Source: an uncultured Bacilli bacterium
Lineage (GTDB): Bacteria; Bacillota_I; Bacilli_A; RF39; UBA660
Length of the DNA: 7,984 bases
Assembly (NCBI GenBank): GCA_934097015.1
Contig: CAKONF010000037.1
Span: forward strand, 1-7,984
Direction: 5' to 3'
The first letter of the stretch is position 1, and each line of letters begins with the position of its first letter. The notes under the pieces were generated by a model. The model saw nothing but the letters and a program-made list of their open reading frames with translations, searched no databases and was not told where the DNA came from. Shown here piece after piece: positions 1 through 6,844 of this stretch. The position numbers and the translations under genes were made by a program.

Positions 1-17
1 ATAACAAAATTTTGTAT

Positions 18-48
18 TAAAAAAAGACCAAAAATATAATTTTAGTCT
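18..48 (-). terminator. Intrinsic terminator after the sortase gene
   Basis: Read on the minus strand, AGACTAAAA and TTTTGGTCT form a 9-bp stem with one T-G wobble around a 6-base loop (arms at 40-48 and 25-33). A run of seven T follows at 25-19. The site lies about 40 bases past the sortase stop codon and fits a rho-independent terminator ending the surface protein-sortase unit. The stem is AT-rich, so its strength is uncertain. Confidence 0.65.
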
Positions 49-89
49 GTAAATATAAAGTAAATAAAATGTAAAAAAATTTGTACTTA

Positions 90-842
90 TTAATTATTAT
101 TTTGTTTTTTTGCTACAACAACGAATCTACCATTTTCTTGACTATATTCACATGTAGATAATGTAATAAACTTATCACCATACGTGCCATAGAAACCAGT
201 ATCATATATACTTAATTTTTTTATGTTTTTTACATAATCATTAAATTCATCTTCATTATTGGCTTTATAAAATTTATAATATTTAAAAACTTTATCTGTT
301 TCATAATATACTTTAGAATAAAAAACTGCAATAACTTCATATGTTTCATTACCAGATAAATTACTAAAATAAATATATTTATGATCGTTATAAAAACTTT
401 CATCTTTATAATTTAAAAGTTCATGAAACATAGTTCCATTTTTCATATTGTGTCCGTATATAATAATATTATCGTCTATTGGATCAATAGTATTATATTT
501 ATCTATAAATAACGTACCTGCATCACTTTGTTTTTTATCAAAACTTTTTCTTAAGTAATAATCACTCTTTGTATACATAACAGGATAATTTATTACTGTA
601 TCTGGAATAGTAAGTATTCCTACAAAATCATTATTTATTTTTTTTAATTCTTCTAAATATTTTATATCGCTGTTATTTGTAATCTTATCAACACTTACTG
701 TTTTTTCCAAAACTTTTTCTATTTTTTTATTATTTAGTTGATGTATATTTATTTTATATAGTACCATAAAAAACGGACTTAATATAATAATTAAAAATGG
801 TATATAAAATTTCTTTTTTAATTTATATTTTTTCTTTTTCAT
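90..842 (-). CDS. srtB: Class B sortase (cysteine transpeptidase)
   Basis: Sortases are membrane-anchored transpeptidases that cut the sorting signal of secreted proteins and join them to the cell wall or to other pilin-like subunits. The 250-residue product has a basic N-terminus (MKKKKYKLKKK), one membrane segment at about residues 12-29 and an extracytoplasmic catalytic domain at about 65-246. The catalytic triad is visible: His131 in YGHNM, Cys231 in TLSTC and Arg239 in NGRF. TLSTC, the long insert between His and Cys, and the N-terminal anchor fit class B rather than class A or C. Start choice is secure: AGGAG lies about seven bases before the ATG. The gene follows 67 bases after a protein with a VPKTG sorting signal, its likely substrate. 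Class B enzymes vary in target (NPQTN-type haem proteins, SPKTG/PPKTG-type in Clostridioides, or pilins), so specificity here is inferred from the neighbour. Length is normal and nothing appears broken. Confidence 0.93.
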   Translation of the reverse strand: MKKKKYKLKKKFYIPFLIIILSPFFMVLYKINIHQLNNKKIEKVLEKTVSVDKITNNSDIKYLEELKKINNDFVGILTIPDTVINYPVMYTKSDYYLRKSFDKKQSDAGTLFIDKYNTIDPIDDNIIIYGHNMKNGTMFHELLNYKDESFYNDHKYIYFSNLSGNETYEVIAVFYSKVYYETDKVFKYYKFYKANNEDEFNDYVKNIKKLSIYDTGFYGTYGDKFITLSTCEYSQENGRFVVVAKKQNNN

Positions 843-861
843 ATACTATCTCCTCTTATGA

Positions 862-867
862 TTATAT
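862..867 (-). promoter_or_regulatory. Possible -10 box of a sortase-specific promoter
   Basis: A TATAAT hexamer lies on the minus strand just upstream of the sortase Shine-Dalgarno site and after the intergenic hairpin. At 17 bases upstream the best -35 match is TTTTAT, only three of six. The flanking DNA is so AT-rich that a chance TATAAT is expected, so this is only a possible extra start for the sortase. Confidence 0.2.
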
Positions 868-886
868 AATAATTTATTTAAATATA

Positions 887-904
887 AAAGAGTGCTTAGC
901 ACTC
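887..904 (-). terminator. Short hairpin between surface protein and sortase genes (weak terminator or attenuator)
   Basis: GAGTGC, TTA, GCACTC (890-904) is a perfect 6-bp inverted repeat with a 3-base loop. It starts five bases after the surface-protein stop codon. On the minus strand it is followed by TTTTATATTT, an imperfect U tract. This fits a weak intrinsic terminator that would lower, rather than abolish, read-through into the sortase gene. It could also be a processing or mRNA-stabilising hairpin. Confidence 0.55.
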
Positions 905-909
905 AATAT

Positions 910-2829
910 TTAATTTCTTCTTAATAATTTGACACTAATGATAGATAATAACCCAAATATTATGAAAGCAATAGTATAATTTATATATCCAGTTTTAGGA
1001 ACGTCGTCTAATTTTCCTTTATTTTCATCTACTTTTTCTTTTATTTCATCTGAGTAAGCTAAAGCATAATCAGAAAATCTATCAGTTTCAAATTCTATTT
1101 TTCCATTCACAAGTTTTGCATCAATTTTTGTAGTTTCTCCATTATGAACTCTTATTACATAATATTTTCTAGTATAGCCACTTTTTAATTCAGGAAGGCT
1201 TGTAGGAATATCAACACTTACTAAAATTGTATTTTCTAATTCTGTAATTTTTCCAATAGAATTATCATCAGCTTTTAACATAACATTAATATCAAAGAAA
1301 GCAGCAACTTTTTCATTATTTTTTAATATTTTATTTATTTTAGTTTTAGTATCAGCACTTACCTCAGAAGATTTAACTTCTTTAGTATTTAGTTCTGTAG
1401 ATATTACTTTATTATTCTCAATAGCTTCTAATAATTTTTTTGATGTTTCTACATCTAATCCTTTAACATTTTTCTTTTCTACTACTGAGTTGATAATACT
1501 ATCTAAATTATTTTTTTCTTTTATTGAAGTATTATCATTTTTAACTTCATAAACAATAACTTCAGCAGCTTCAAGAGGATTCTCCCCAATAAATAAATCT
1601 ATATTAGTTTTTCCAACTTTAACTCCCGTTATCGTAAAATCTTTTATACTTGCAATATTTTCATCCATGCTAACTGCTTTTAAATACTTTTTACCAGTTT
1701 CATTAGCAGTAAAATCTAATTTAATTGATTTTCCTTTTTCAACGTAATATTTAACTTTATTTAATTCGAATAAAGATTTCTTATCAACAACAATAGAGTT
1801 GTTATAATCAAATAGTCCATATCCATTTTCTAGATGATTAACATCATAAAATGCATTTGCATAATATGTTCCACCACTTAATTTTACGTTAGAAGAGCCT
1901 AAATTATCTTTATTACTCTTTATCTTTCTTTCCTCAGTAGTATTAATTAAAGATTTAATATTTTCATAATTTCCACCAGTAATAGAAATTATATTTTTAG
2001 TCCAACCTTCTAATAAATTATCCGCTTTAAAAGTTCCACCAGTTATTTTTAATAATCCTTTATTAAGACTATCATTTAAATATTCAGTAAATACAGTAGT
2101 TTTATCTTCACCTGCTGGAACTTCAAAAGTACCACCATTAATTATTGCTTCATTAGCATTAAAAACAGCAACTTGAACGTTATTTCTAAAATGTCCCCCA
2201 TTAATTACTAAATTACCAGCATCATCATTCTTTATAGTATTAAGTCCACCAATAAATTCACCACCATTAATTGTTAATTTTACTTCTTTTGCATTTACAC
2301 CTTCAACATAACCTTTTTTTTCACTTGTAGATGTAAAATCATAATAACCGTTATCAACTAAACTAGGATGAGTTGAAGCATAATCTACAGGTTCTGCAAA
2401 TATAGATTCAAACTTACCACTATTTATAATTAAATCATTATGATTTAAAATAATATAATAATCATTTCCATCTTTTTCATCTTTTTGCATTGAAACATCA
2501 TTTATAATAGTTTTACCATTATTATATAAACATGTATAATTTCCTTTACCTTTTACAGTGATTACACCCTTACCTTTTAAATTTAAAGTTGCACCCATTT
2601 CAACTTTTATTGCATCAACACCTGTAGTTGTAATATTTTTACCATTTAAATCAATCGAAACATTTGAACCACTTGCCACTACAATATTATCTGTAATATC
2701 TTCAGTCAACTTTAAATTTTCTTTAATTTTAAGTTCCTTTGCTTCAACATTTTGAATCATCAATAATGCACCAATTACTAATGCAACACAATAACTCAAC
2801 TTCACACCTTTAAAAATACGTTTTTTCAT
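910..2829 (-). CDS. Cell-wall-anchored surface protein with solenoid repeats and VPKTG sorting signal
   Basis: This 639-residue protein is probably a sortase-anchored adhesin or surface-layer component; its ligand is unknown. Residues 1-30 are a Sec signal peptide (basic start, hydrophobic core, likely cut after VEA at 30). Residues about 35-325 hold at least seven copies of a short motif of the form (I/L)xxGG(T/E/H/N)(F/Y): NSGKF 136, NGGEF 188, NGGHF 210, NGGTF 231, TGGTF 263, TGGNY 284, SGGTY 318. Such spacing is typical of a right-handed beta-helix. Residues about 355-428 resemble a bacterial Ig-like (BIG2-type) fold, with a VSMDENIAS stretch and TGVKVGKTNI. A lysine-rich linker is followed by a conserved-looking domain at about 505-592 (RKYYVIRVHNG, DRFSDYALAY), a kind often seen just before cell-wall anchors. 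The C-terminus is a complete sorting signal: VPKTG 610-614, hydrophobic segment about 616-634, then RRN. AAGGAGG sits nine bases before the ATG. The sortase gene directly downstream is the likely anchoring enzyme. Confidence 0.9.
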   Translation of the reverse strand: MKKRIFKGVKLSYCVALVIGALLMIQNVEAKELKIKENLKLTEDITDNIVVASGSNVSIDLNGKNITTTGVDAIKVEMGATLNLKGKGVITVKGKGNYTCLYNNGKTIINDVSMQKDEKDGNDYYIILNHNDLIINSGKFESIFAEPVDYASTHPSLVDNGYYDFTSTSEKKGYVEGVNAKEVKLTINGGEFIGGLNTIKNDDAGNLVINGGHFRNNVQVAVFNANEAIINGGTFEVPAGEDKTTVFTEYLNDSLNKGLLKITGGTFKADNLLEGWTKNIISITGGNYENIKSLINTTEERKIKSNKDNLGSSNVKLSGGTYYANAFYDVNHLENGYGLFDYNNSIVVDKKSLFELNKVKYYVEKGKSIKLDFTANETGKKYLKAVSMDENIASIKDFTITGVKVGKTNIDLFIGENPLEAAEVIVYEVKNDNTSIKEKNNLDSIINSVVEKKNVKGLDVETSKKLLEAIENNKVISTELNTKEVKSSEVSADTKTKINKILKNNEKVAAFFDINVMLKADDNSIGKITELENTILVSVDIPTSLPELKSGYTRKYYVIRVHNGETTKIDAKLVNGKIEFETDRFSDYALAYSDEIKEKVDENKGKLDDVPKTGYINYTIAFIIFGLLSIISVKLLRRN

Positions 2830-2859
2830 TTTACTATTCCTCCTTCGTATATTAACTAC

Positions 2860-2888
2860 ATTCTACAATATCAATAATTTGTAATCAA
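2860..2888 (-). promoter_or_regulatory. Sigma-A-type promoter of the surface protein-sortase unit
   Basis: On the minus strand, TTGATT (2888-2883; four of six to TTGACA) and TAGAAT (2865-2860; five of six to TATAAT) are separated by exactly 17 bases. The predicted start near 2853 leaves a short leader containing the AAGGAGG ribosome site at 2845-2839. It is placed correctly to transcribe the surface protein gene and, through a weak hairpin, the sortase. Confidence 0.65.
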
Positions 2889-2923
2889 CACAAATGACAT
2901 AACATTACATTATTTTACTAAAA

Positions 2924-2943
2924 TTTTACATTTTAATGTAAAA
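2924..2943. repeat. Perfect 9-bp inverted repeat upstream of the surface-protein promoter
   Basis: TTTTACATT (2924-2932) and AATGTAAAA (2935-2943) are perfectly complementary around two T. The site lies between the dtd terminator and the -35 box of the surface-protein promoter, about 36 bases upstream of that box. It could be a second hairpin behind dtd or a binding site for a dimeric regulator. In DNA this AT-rich a chance palindrome is also possible. Confidence 0.4.
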
Positions 2944-2966
2944 TAAAAACTTACCTTACGTAAGCT
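2941..2966 (-). terminator. Intrinsic terminator after dtd
   Basis: On the minus strand AGCTTAC (2966-2960), a 5-base loop GTAAG and GTAAGTT (2954-2948) form a 7-bp stem with one G-U pair. TTTATTT (2947-2941) follows. The stem begins one base after the dtd stop codon. An alternative pairing uses the palindrome CTTACGTAAG. It would end the comN-rel-dtd transcript. Confidence 0.65.
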
Positions 2967-2967
2967 C

Positions 2968-3411
2968 TTATTTATTTTTACTATTAATTATAATTGTGAT
3001 AGGACCATCATTTATCAAACTAACTTGCATATCAGCACCAAAAACACCAGTTTTCGTATCGACAAACTCACCTAATTTGTTATTAAATTCATTATACAAT
3101 TTACTAGCATTATCACCATTCAATGCTTTTATATAGCTAGGTCTATTACCTTTTCTTGTATCAGCATATAAAGTAAATTGACTCACTGATAAAATAGTTC
3201 CTCTAGCGTCTAATATGCTTTTATTCATAACACCATATTCATCATCAAATATTCTTAAATTTATAACTTTTCTTACAATATAATCAATATCTTCACTAGT
3301 GTCTCCATCAGTAAAACCAACAAGTATCATAAAACCATTAGTTATTTCACTATATAATTTATTATCAATACTAACACTAGCATTTTTTACTCTCTGAATT
3401 ACTACTTTCAT
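2968..3411 (-). CDS. dtd: D-aminoacyl-tRNA deacylase
   Basis: Dtd hydrolyses D-amino acids, and glycine mischarged on tRNA-Ala, from tRNA. It is a cytoplasmic proofreading enzyme that works as a dimer. The 147-residue length is typical. Family marks are present in order: an N-terminal RVKNASV stretch (7-13), NLRIF (51-55), the catalytic SVSQFTL motif (75-81, Thr80), and the C-terminal [16 protein letters not shown] (122-137), including the Gly-Pro pair at 136-137 that enforces chiral selectivity. The ATG lies one base after the stop of the upstream RelA/SpoT homologue, and its GAGG ribosome site is inside that gene's last codons, so the two are translationally coupled. The rel-dtd pairing is common in Bacillota. 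Nothing looks unusual in the protein. Confidence 0.96.
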   Translation of the reverse strand: MKVVIQRVKNASVSIDNKLYSEITNGFMILVGFTDGDTSEDIDYIVRKVINLRIFDDEYGVMNKSILDARGTILSVSQFTLYADTRKGNRPSYIKALNGDNASKLYNEFNNKLGEFVDTKTGVFGADMQVSLINDGPITIIINSKNK

Positions 3412-3412
3412 A

Positions 3413-5557
3413 TTAATCCTCTAATTCTACTTTAGATACAAACGATAATATTCTTATACTTTCTATAAAATTTTCTAAAGTAATCTTATCTTTAACTTTA
3501 ATAGTTATATTATAACCAGTACATAAATTTTTATTAAATTCATTTATAGAACTAACAACAATATTTTTTAAACTTGCTTTAGTAATTATTTCTAACATAT
3601 TATTATGATTATCATCAGTATATATTTTTAATTTAGTAACATATATATTATCACTATCCATATTCCATTTTACGTCTATTAATCTTTCTGTTAAATCTTT
3701 AACGTTAGAACAATTCTTTTTATGAATACTAACACCATTTCCTTTAGTAATATAACCAATAATATCATCTCCTTTAACAGGATGACAACAATCAGCAATA
3801 TTTACTAATATATCATCACATCCAGCAACAATAACATCTTTTTTATAGTCACTTTTTACATTAGATTTATTATTATTTAATACTTTATCTAACAATATAT
3901 CTTGAACATTTTTCTTATCTTCATATATTAAATTTATAATATATGATGGAGTATATCTTAAAGAACCAATACTTAAATATATTTCATCTAAAGTTTTAAC
4001 TTTTAAATCTTTATATAATTTATTTAAATGTTCTTCACTCATTACATCTTTAAACGTTAATTTTTGTTTTCTGATTTCTTTTTCTAATAAACTACAACCT
4101 AATTCTGTATATTTTTCTTTATCAATTTTAGAAAAATAAGATTTTATTTTATTCTTAGCTTGACTAGTTTTTACTATATTTAACCAATCTTTATTAGGTA
4201 CTGAGTTAGGATCTGTCTTTATTTTAACAATGTCACCATCTTGTAATTCATAATCTATTGGAACTATATTTTCATTTACTATAGCACCAACCATTTTATC
4301 TCCAACATTAGTATGTATTCTATATGCAAAATCTATTGGAGTAGAACCAGTAGGTAATTCCATTACATCTCCTTTTGGTGTAAAAACATATATTAAATCA
4401 GATAATAACTCATTTTCCATGTTTTCTCTAAATACATCATCACTAACATCTTCATTATAACTATCAATTAAATTTTTATACATTTCTAATTTTTGATCCA
4501 TTATATTTTTTATGTTATTTGATGTATGTTCTTTATAAGACCAATGACTTGCAATACCATTTTCAGCAATATCATCCATTTCTTTTGTTCTAAGTTGAAT
4601 TTCAAAAATATGACCATCTGTACCAAATACTGATGTATGAAGTGATTGATACATATTTGTCTTAGGCATTGCTATATAATCTTTAAAACGTTTCGGAATA
4701 GGCCTATATTTAGCGTGTATTAATCCAGCGGCTAAATAACAATCACTAACATCGTCAACTATTGCTCTCATAGCTAAGATGTCGTAAATATCACTCCATT
4801 TTCTACCAGTACATAATTTAGTATAAATACTATATACACTTTTAACTCTACCTTTTATTTTAAATTTTATATTATGACTACTAAGTATTTCACTAACACT
4901 TTCAATCATTTCATTTAAAACATTATTTAATTCTTCTCTAGTACCGTCTAATTTTTCTAAAATACTTTGATAAACATCAGGTTTACTATATCTTAAAGAT
5001 AAGTCCTCTAATTCACTTTTTATACTGTTTATTCCTAGTCTGTGTGCTATTGGTATTAAAACATTCATAGTCTCCATAGCTTTTTGTTTTTGTTTGTAAG
5101 CTGGAAGACTATCTAAAGTTCTCATATTATGAAGTCTATCAGCAAGTTTTATTATTAAAACTCTAGGATCTTCAGACAATCCAACTAATATTTTTCTTAA
5201 ATATAAACTACTAGACTCACTATCATCATTCAATTTAAGTCTATTTATTTTAGTAAGTGATTCTACTATATGGCTAACCTCAACACCAAATTTTTCTTCT
5301 AATTCTAAAACAGTAGCATCACTTTCAGAAATTGTTTCATGCACTAAAGCAGATACAATAGTTATATCATCTACATTTAAATCAGTTAATATCCTTGCAA
5401 CCGCTACAGGATGTGTTATAAAAGGTGTACCATCCTTTCGTTTTTTATCTTTATGTTTTAATGAAGCAAAAAGATAAGCTTCTTTTATTTTATCTATTTT
5501 TTCGGTACTAAAACCATCTTCTTCATATTTCTTTATAATATAATCTATATCTTTCAT
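3413..5557 (-). CDS. relA: RelA/SpoT homologue, (p)ppGpp synthetase with substituted hydrolase residues
   Basis: Long RSH proteins make, and often degrade, the alarmone (p)ppGpp; this 714-residue copy has every domain of the family. HD-type hydrolase region: about 25-185. Synthetase: about 230-345, with YDILAMR (258-264), [19 protein letters not shown] (290-308) and EIQLRT (319-324, Glu319), all expected for active synthesis; RFKD is the RxKD form found in Rel/SpoT enzymes. TGS domain: about 387-450. Helical region: to about 570. Zinc-finger/RIS-like region: Cys590-Cys591, His612 and Cys616. ACT domain: about 637-714. The hydrolase retains His49 (HP), His73, Asp140 and Asn144 (ADRLHN), but the family HD is HE (Glu74) and the catalytic ED pair is SE (Ser77-Glu78). 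Hydrolysis may therefore be weak or lost. The start overlaps the upstream gene's stop (ATGA), indicating coupled translation. The call as an RSH is secure; bifunctionality is doubtful. Confidence 0.96.
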   Translation of the reverse strand: MKDIDYIIKKYEEDGFSTEKIDKIKEAYLFASLKHKDKKRKDGTPFITHPVAVARILTDLNVDDITIVSALVHETISESDATVLELEEKFGVEVSHIVESLTKINRLKLNDDSESSSLYLRKILVGLSEDPRVLIIKLADRLHNMRTLDSLPAYKQKQKAMETMNVLIPIAHRLGINSIKSELEDLSLRYSKPDVYQSILEKLDGTREELNNVLNEMIESVSEILSSHNIKFKIKGRVKSVYSIYTKLCTGRKWSDIYDILAMRAIVDDVSDCYLAAGLIHAKYRPIPKRFKDYIAMPKTNMYQSLHTSVFGTDGHIFEIQLRTKEMDDIAENGIASHWSYKEHTSNNIKNIMDQKLEMYKNLIDSYNEDVSDDVFRENMENELLSDLIYVFTPKGDVMELPTGSTPIDFAYRIHTNVGDKMVGAIVNENIVPIDYELQDGDIVKIKTDPNSVPNKDWLNIVKTSQAKNKIKSYFSKIDKEKYTELGCSLLEKEIRKQKLTFKDVMSEEHLNKLYKDLKVKTLDEIYLSIGSLRYTPSYIINLIYEDKKNVQDILLDKVLNNNKSNVKSDYKKDVIVAGCDDILVNIADCCHPVKGDDIIGYITKGNGVSIHKKNCSNVKDLTERLIDVKWNMDSDNIYVTKLKIYTDDNHNNMLEIITKASLKNIVVSSINEFNKNLCTGYNITIKVKDKITLENFIESIRILSFVSKVELED

Positions 5558-5820
5558 CGTCCACCACCAAGTATATCTTTCATTTTGTTTCTAATATAAA
5601 TTTTATAATCATCATCATTAGTATTTAATATATCATCTACACAATCCGACAATGTTAAATTTTTACCCTTAGACCATTTATTTATTTTTAAATAATTCCA
5701 TATATCATCTACATTAATGTATTTTATACCATTTCTTCTAAGTTCATTTACCTTAGTTTCCATAGCAGGAATCAATCTATTATATAGTTCTTCTAAATTA
5801 TTAAATTTTATATCATTCAT
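5554..5820 (-). CDS. comN: ComN/YrzD-like post-transcriptional regulator
   Basis: This 88-residue soluble protein matches my memory of the Post_transc_reg family (B. subtilis ComN/YrzD): a helical start LYNRLIPAMETKVNEL (12-27), then the characteristic V-DDIW-YL---KW (37-49) and a C-terminal CVDDIL---DDDYK-YI (60-76) pattern. In B. subtilis ComN promotes accumulation and polar localisation of the comE competence mRNA; whether that role holds here is unknown. It is the first gene of an operon with rel and dtd, and its TGA stop overlaps the rel ATG by four bases (ATGA). GGTG lies about seven bases before its ATG. In B. subtilis the family member also lies in the broad rel/secDF neighbourhood, which supports the call. 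Assignment rests on pattern recognition, not a search. Confidence 0.75.
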   Translation of the reverse strand: MNDIKFNNLEELYNRLIPAMETKVNELRRNGIKYINVDDIWNYLKINKWSKGKNLTLSDCVDDILNTNDDDYKIYIRNKMKDILGGGR

Positions 5821-5840
5821 ATATAATCACCATCTACTAA

Positions 5841-5849
5841 AGTATATCA
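5841..5849 (-). promoter_or_regulatory. Extended -10 promoter of the comN-rel-dtd operon
   Basis: TGATATACT on the minus strand is an extended -10 element (TG, one base, then TATACT, five of six to TATAAT). It starts at the T tract of the preceding terminator and is followed by about 20 bases to the comN ATG, including GGTG at 5831-5828. No -35 match exists 17 bases upstream, where the terminator stem lies; extended -10 promoters often lack one. Confidence 0.45.
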
Positions 5850-5874
5850 AAAAAAGTACTAAATTAATAGTACT
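5848..5874 (-). terminator. Intrinsic terminator of the pilin unit
   Basis: On the minus strand AGTACTA (5874-5868), a 6-base loop TTAATT and TAGTACT (5861-5855) form a perfect 7-bp stem followed by a run of T. The stem overlaps the final TAG of the broken gene (5873-5875). It separates the pilin transcript from the comN-rel-dtd operon. Confidence 0.7.
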
Positions 5875-6350
5875 AATAAACAAAATATTTCCAATCATTT
5901 CTAACATTAATTCCATCAGATGTTGTACCAACAATATAAGATTCTGCTACAGCAGGTATTCCACAATTGTCATAAAATGCGTAAACAAATTTACAATTTG
6001 ATATATCACTAAGGGTATAACAATTGCTGTTGCCCGCAAATTTAAAAGAATTACTAGTAATGGATAAAAAATCTATTGCATCACTTTATTCAATACTTAA
6101 TGTTTCATAGGGAGTTCCATAAAATGGAGTTCCATTACATTTATTGTCTTTTATCCCGTAATTAAAAAATTTATATTTATATGATGAATTATAACCAATA
6201 TATTTAAAAGTTTTTTCACTAAAATCAAAAGATATTTTATCTGCAATATTATTTGTACTCTCTTTATATAAATTTAAAGTTGGTTTTTCATGCTCAATAA
6301 CTACCAAATTATATTTATTTGTATTATTATTTAAACTGTTTTTTATTCAT
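5873..6350 (-). pseudogene. Broken gene downstream of the pilin (probable pilin-unit remnant)
   Basis: This 478-base stretch holds no intact gene but keeps one reading frame on the minus strand, which is also the frame of the upstream pilin. Its parts are a TGA at 6349-6347, then 86 sense codons (including VVIEHEKPTLNLY and YKYKFFNYGIKDNKCNG) to TAA at 6088-6086, then 70 more sense codons with no ATG, GTG or TTG (SDAIDFLSIT, SNCYTLSDISNCKFVYAFYD, ending NDWKYFVY) to TAG at 5875-5873. The only well-placed start, ATG at 6350 with a TAGG ribosome site, gives MNKKQFK and stops at once; one base fewer in its run of six A would join it to the long frame. The first 12 bases match the pilin start (ATGAATAAAAAA), suggesting a second pilin-like gene that lost its hydrophobic N-terminus. 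Cys-rich C-terminal segments suit a secreted or pilin-like protein. The 73-codon piece beginning with TTG at 6307 has no ribosome site, so I do not call it separately. Sequencing error or recoding are alternatives. Confidence 0.6.
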
Positions 6351-6358
6351 AAAAATAC

Positions 6359-6820
6359 CTATTTCCAACATTTTGTTGTTCCATTATCTTCATTATTACT
6401 TTTATTTAAATAAACCGCATATATTTTCCCATATTTTTGATATATTTGTATTTTACAATCATTCATATTTTTTGTATCATCTGTAGGATTTTTTATGTTT
6501 TTTTCTTCATCATCTGCATTAATATAAGGTCCATTACCATCATCCTCACCAAGTAAAGTTGATACAGTAATTTCTACATCATAATATTTACAATTATCTA
6601 TATTTTCACAATAACCTGAATTGGAAGAAACAAAATTTTCCCTATGATTTTGTCCATAAACTATAGCAGCTTTTTCTATATTTTTTACTTTAGTAGCAAG
6701 AGTTTTTTCTTTAGCTTTCTTCTGTCCTCTAATAACACCAGTAGTTGCCATTCCAAGTATCAAACCAATTAAAACTATAACAGATAAAAGTTCTATTAAT
6801 GTAAATCCTTTTTTATTCAT
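6359..6820 (-). CDS. Type IV prepilin-like protein (class III signal peptide)
   Basis: The N-terminus MNKKGFTLIELLSVIV is a type IV prepilin signal: a short basic leader, Gly5 before the cut, Phe6 as the new first residue and Glu at +5, followed by a hydrophobic helix to about residue 27. Prepilin peptidase would cut after Gly5, and the protein would join a pilus, competence pseudopilus or secretion pseudopilus. The soluble part (about 30-153) has an amphipathic helix (KAKEKTLATKVKNIEKAAIVYGQ) and a polar C-terminal domain with four cysteines (GYCENIDNC, NDCKIQ, TKCWK), which could form two disulfides. I start it at 6820 (153 residues): AGGA at 6834-6831 is ten bases from this ATG but only one base from the in-frame ATG at 6829, and the leader then has normal length. 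No assembly ATPase, platform protein or peptidase lies in the window, so the machine it serves is unknown. A broken gene in the same transcript follows. Confidence 0.88.
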   Translation of the reverse strand: MNKKGFTLIELLSVIVLIGLILGMATTGVIRGQKKAKEKTLATKVKNIEKAAIVYGQNHRENFVSSNSGYCENIDNCKYYDVEITVSTLLGEDDGNGPYINADDEEKNIKNPTDDTKNMNDCKIQIYQKYGKIYAVYLNKSNNEDNGTTKCWK

Positions 6821-6830
6821 AAATATCATA

Positions 6831-6834
6831 TCCT
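6831..6834 (-). promoter_or_regulatory. Ribosome site that decides the prepilin start
   Basis: AGGA on the minus strand sits one base before the ATG at 6829 and ten bases before the ATG at 6820. The longer spacing is near normal; the shorter cannot work well. This supports the 6820 start and a leader peptide of MNKKG. Confidence 0.55.
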
Positions 6835-6844
6835 ATCTGTATTT

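Noticed and set aside
4..15. Palindrome ACAAAATTTTGT at the left edge
   Set aside because: It is simple AT-rich sequence at the window edge with no adjacent T tract or promoter, so it cannot be interpreted.
2558..2755. 65-codon open frame on the plus strand
   Set aside because: It lies wholly antisense within the surface-protein gene, whose signal peptide, repeats and sorting signal make that strand certain.
5717..6001. 94-codon open frame on the plus strand
   Set aside because: It overlaps the ComN-like gene and the broken gene in antisense, crosses a terminator and promoter, and has no ribosome site or recognisable motif.
6086..6307. Independent 73-residue gene starting with TTG
   Set aside because: There is no Shine-Dalgarno site before the TTG, the open frame extends upstream of it, and it continues in frame past the TAA, so it is treated as part of a broken gene.
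6347..6349. TGA read as tryptophan (alternative code)
   Set aside because: All sound genes use TGG for Trp, and the ComN-like gene ends with TGA exactly at the rel start. The same broken frame is also cut by TAA.
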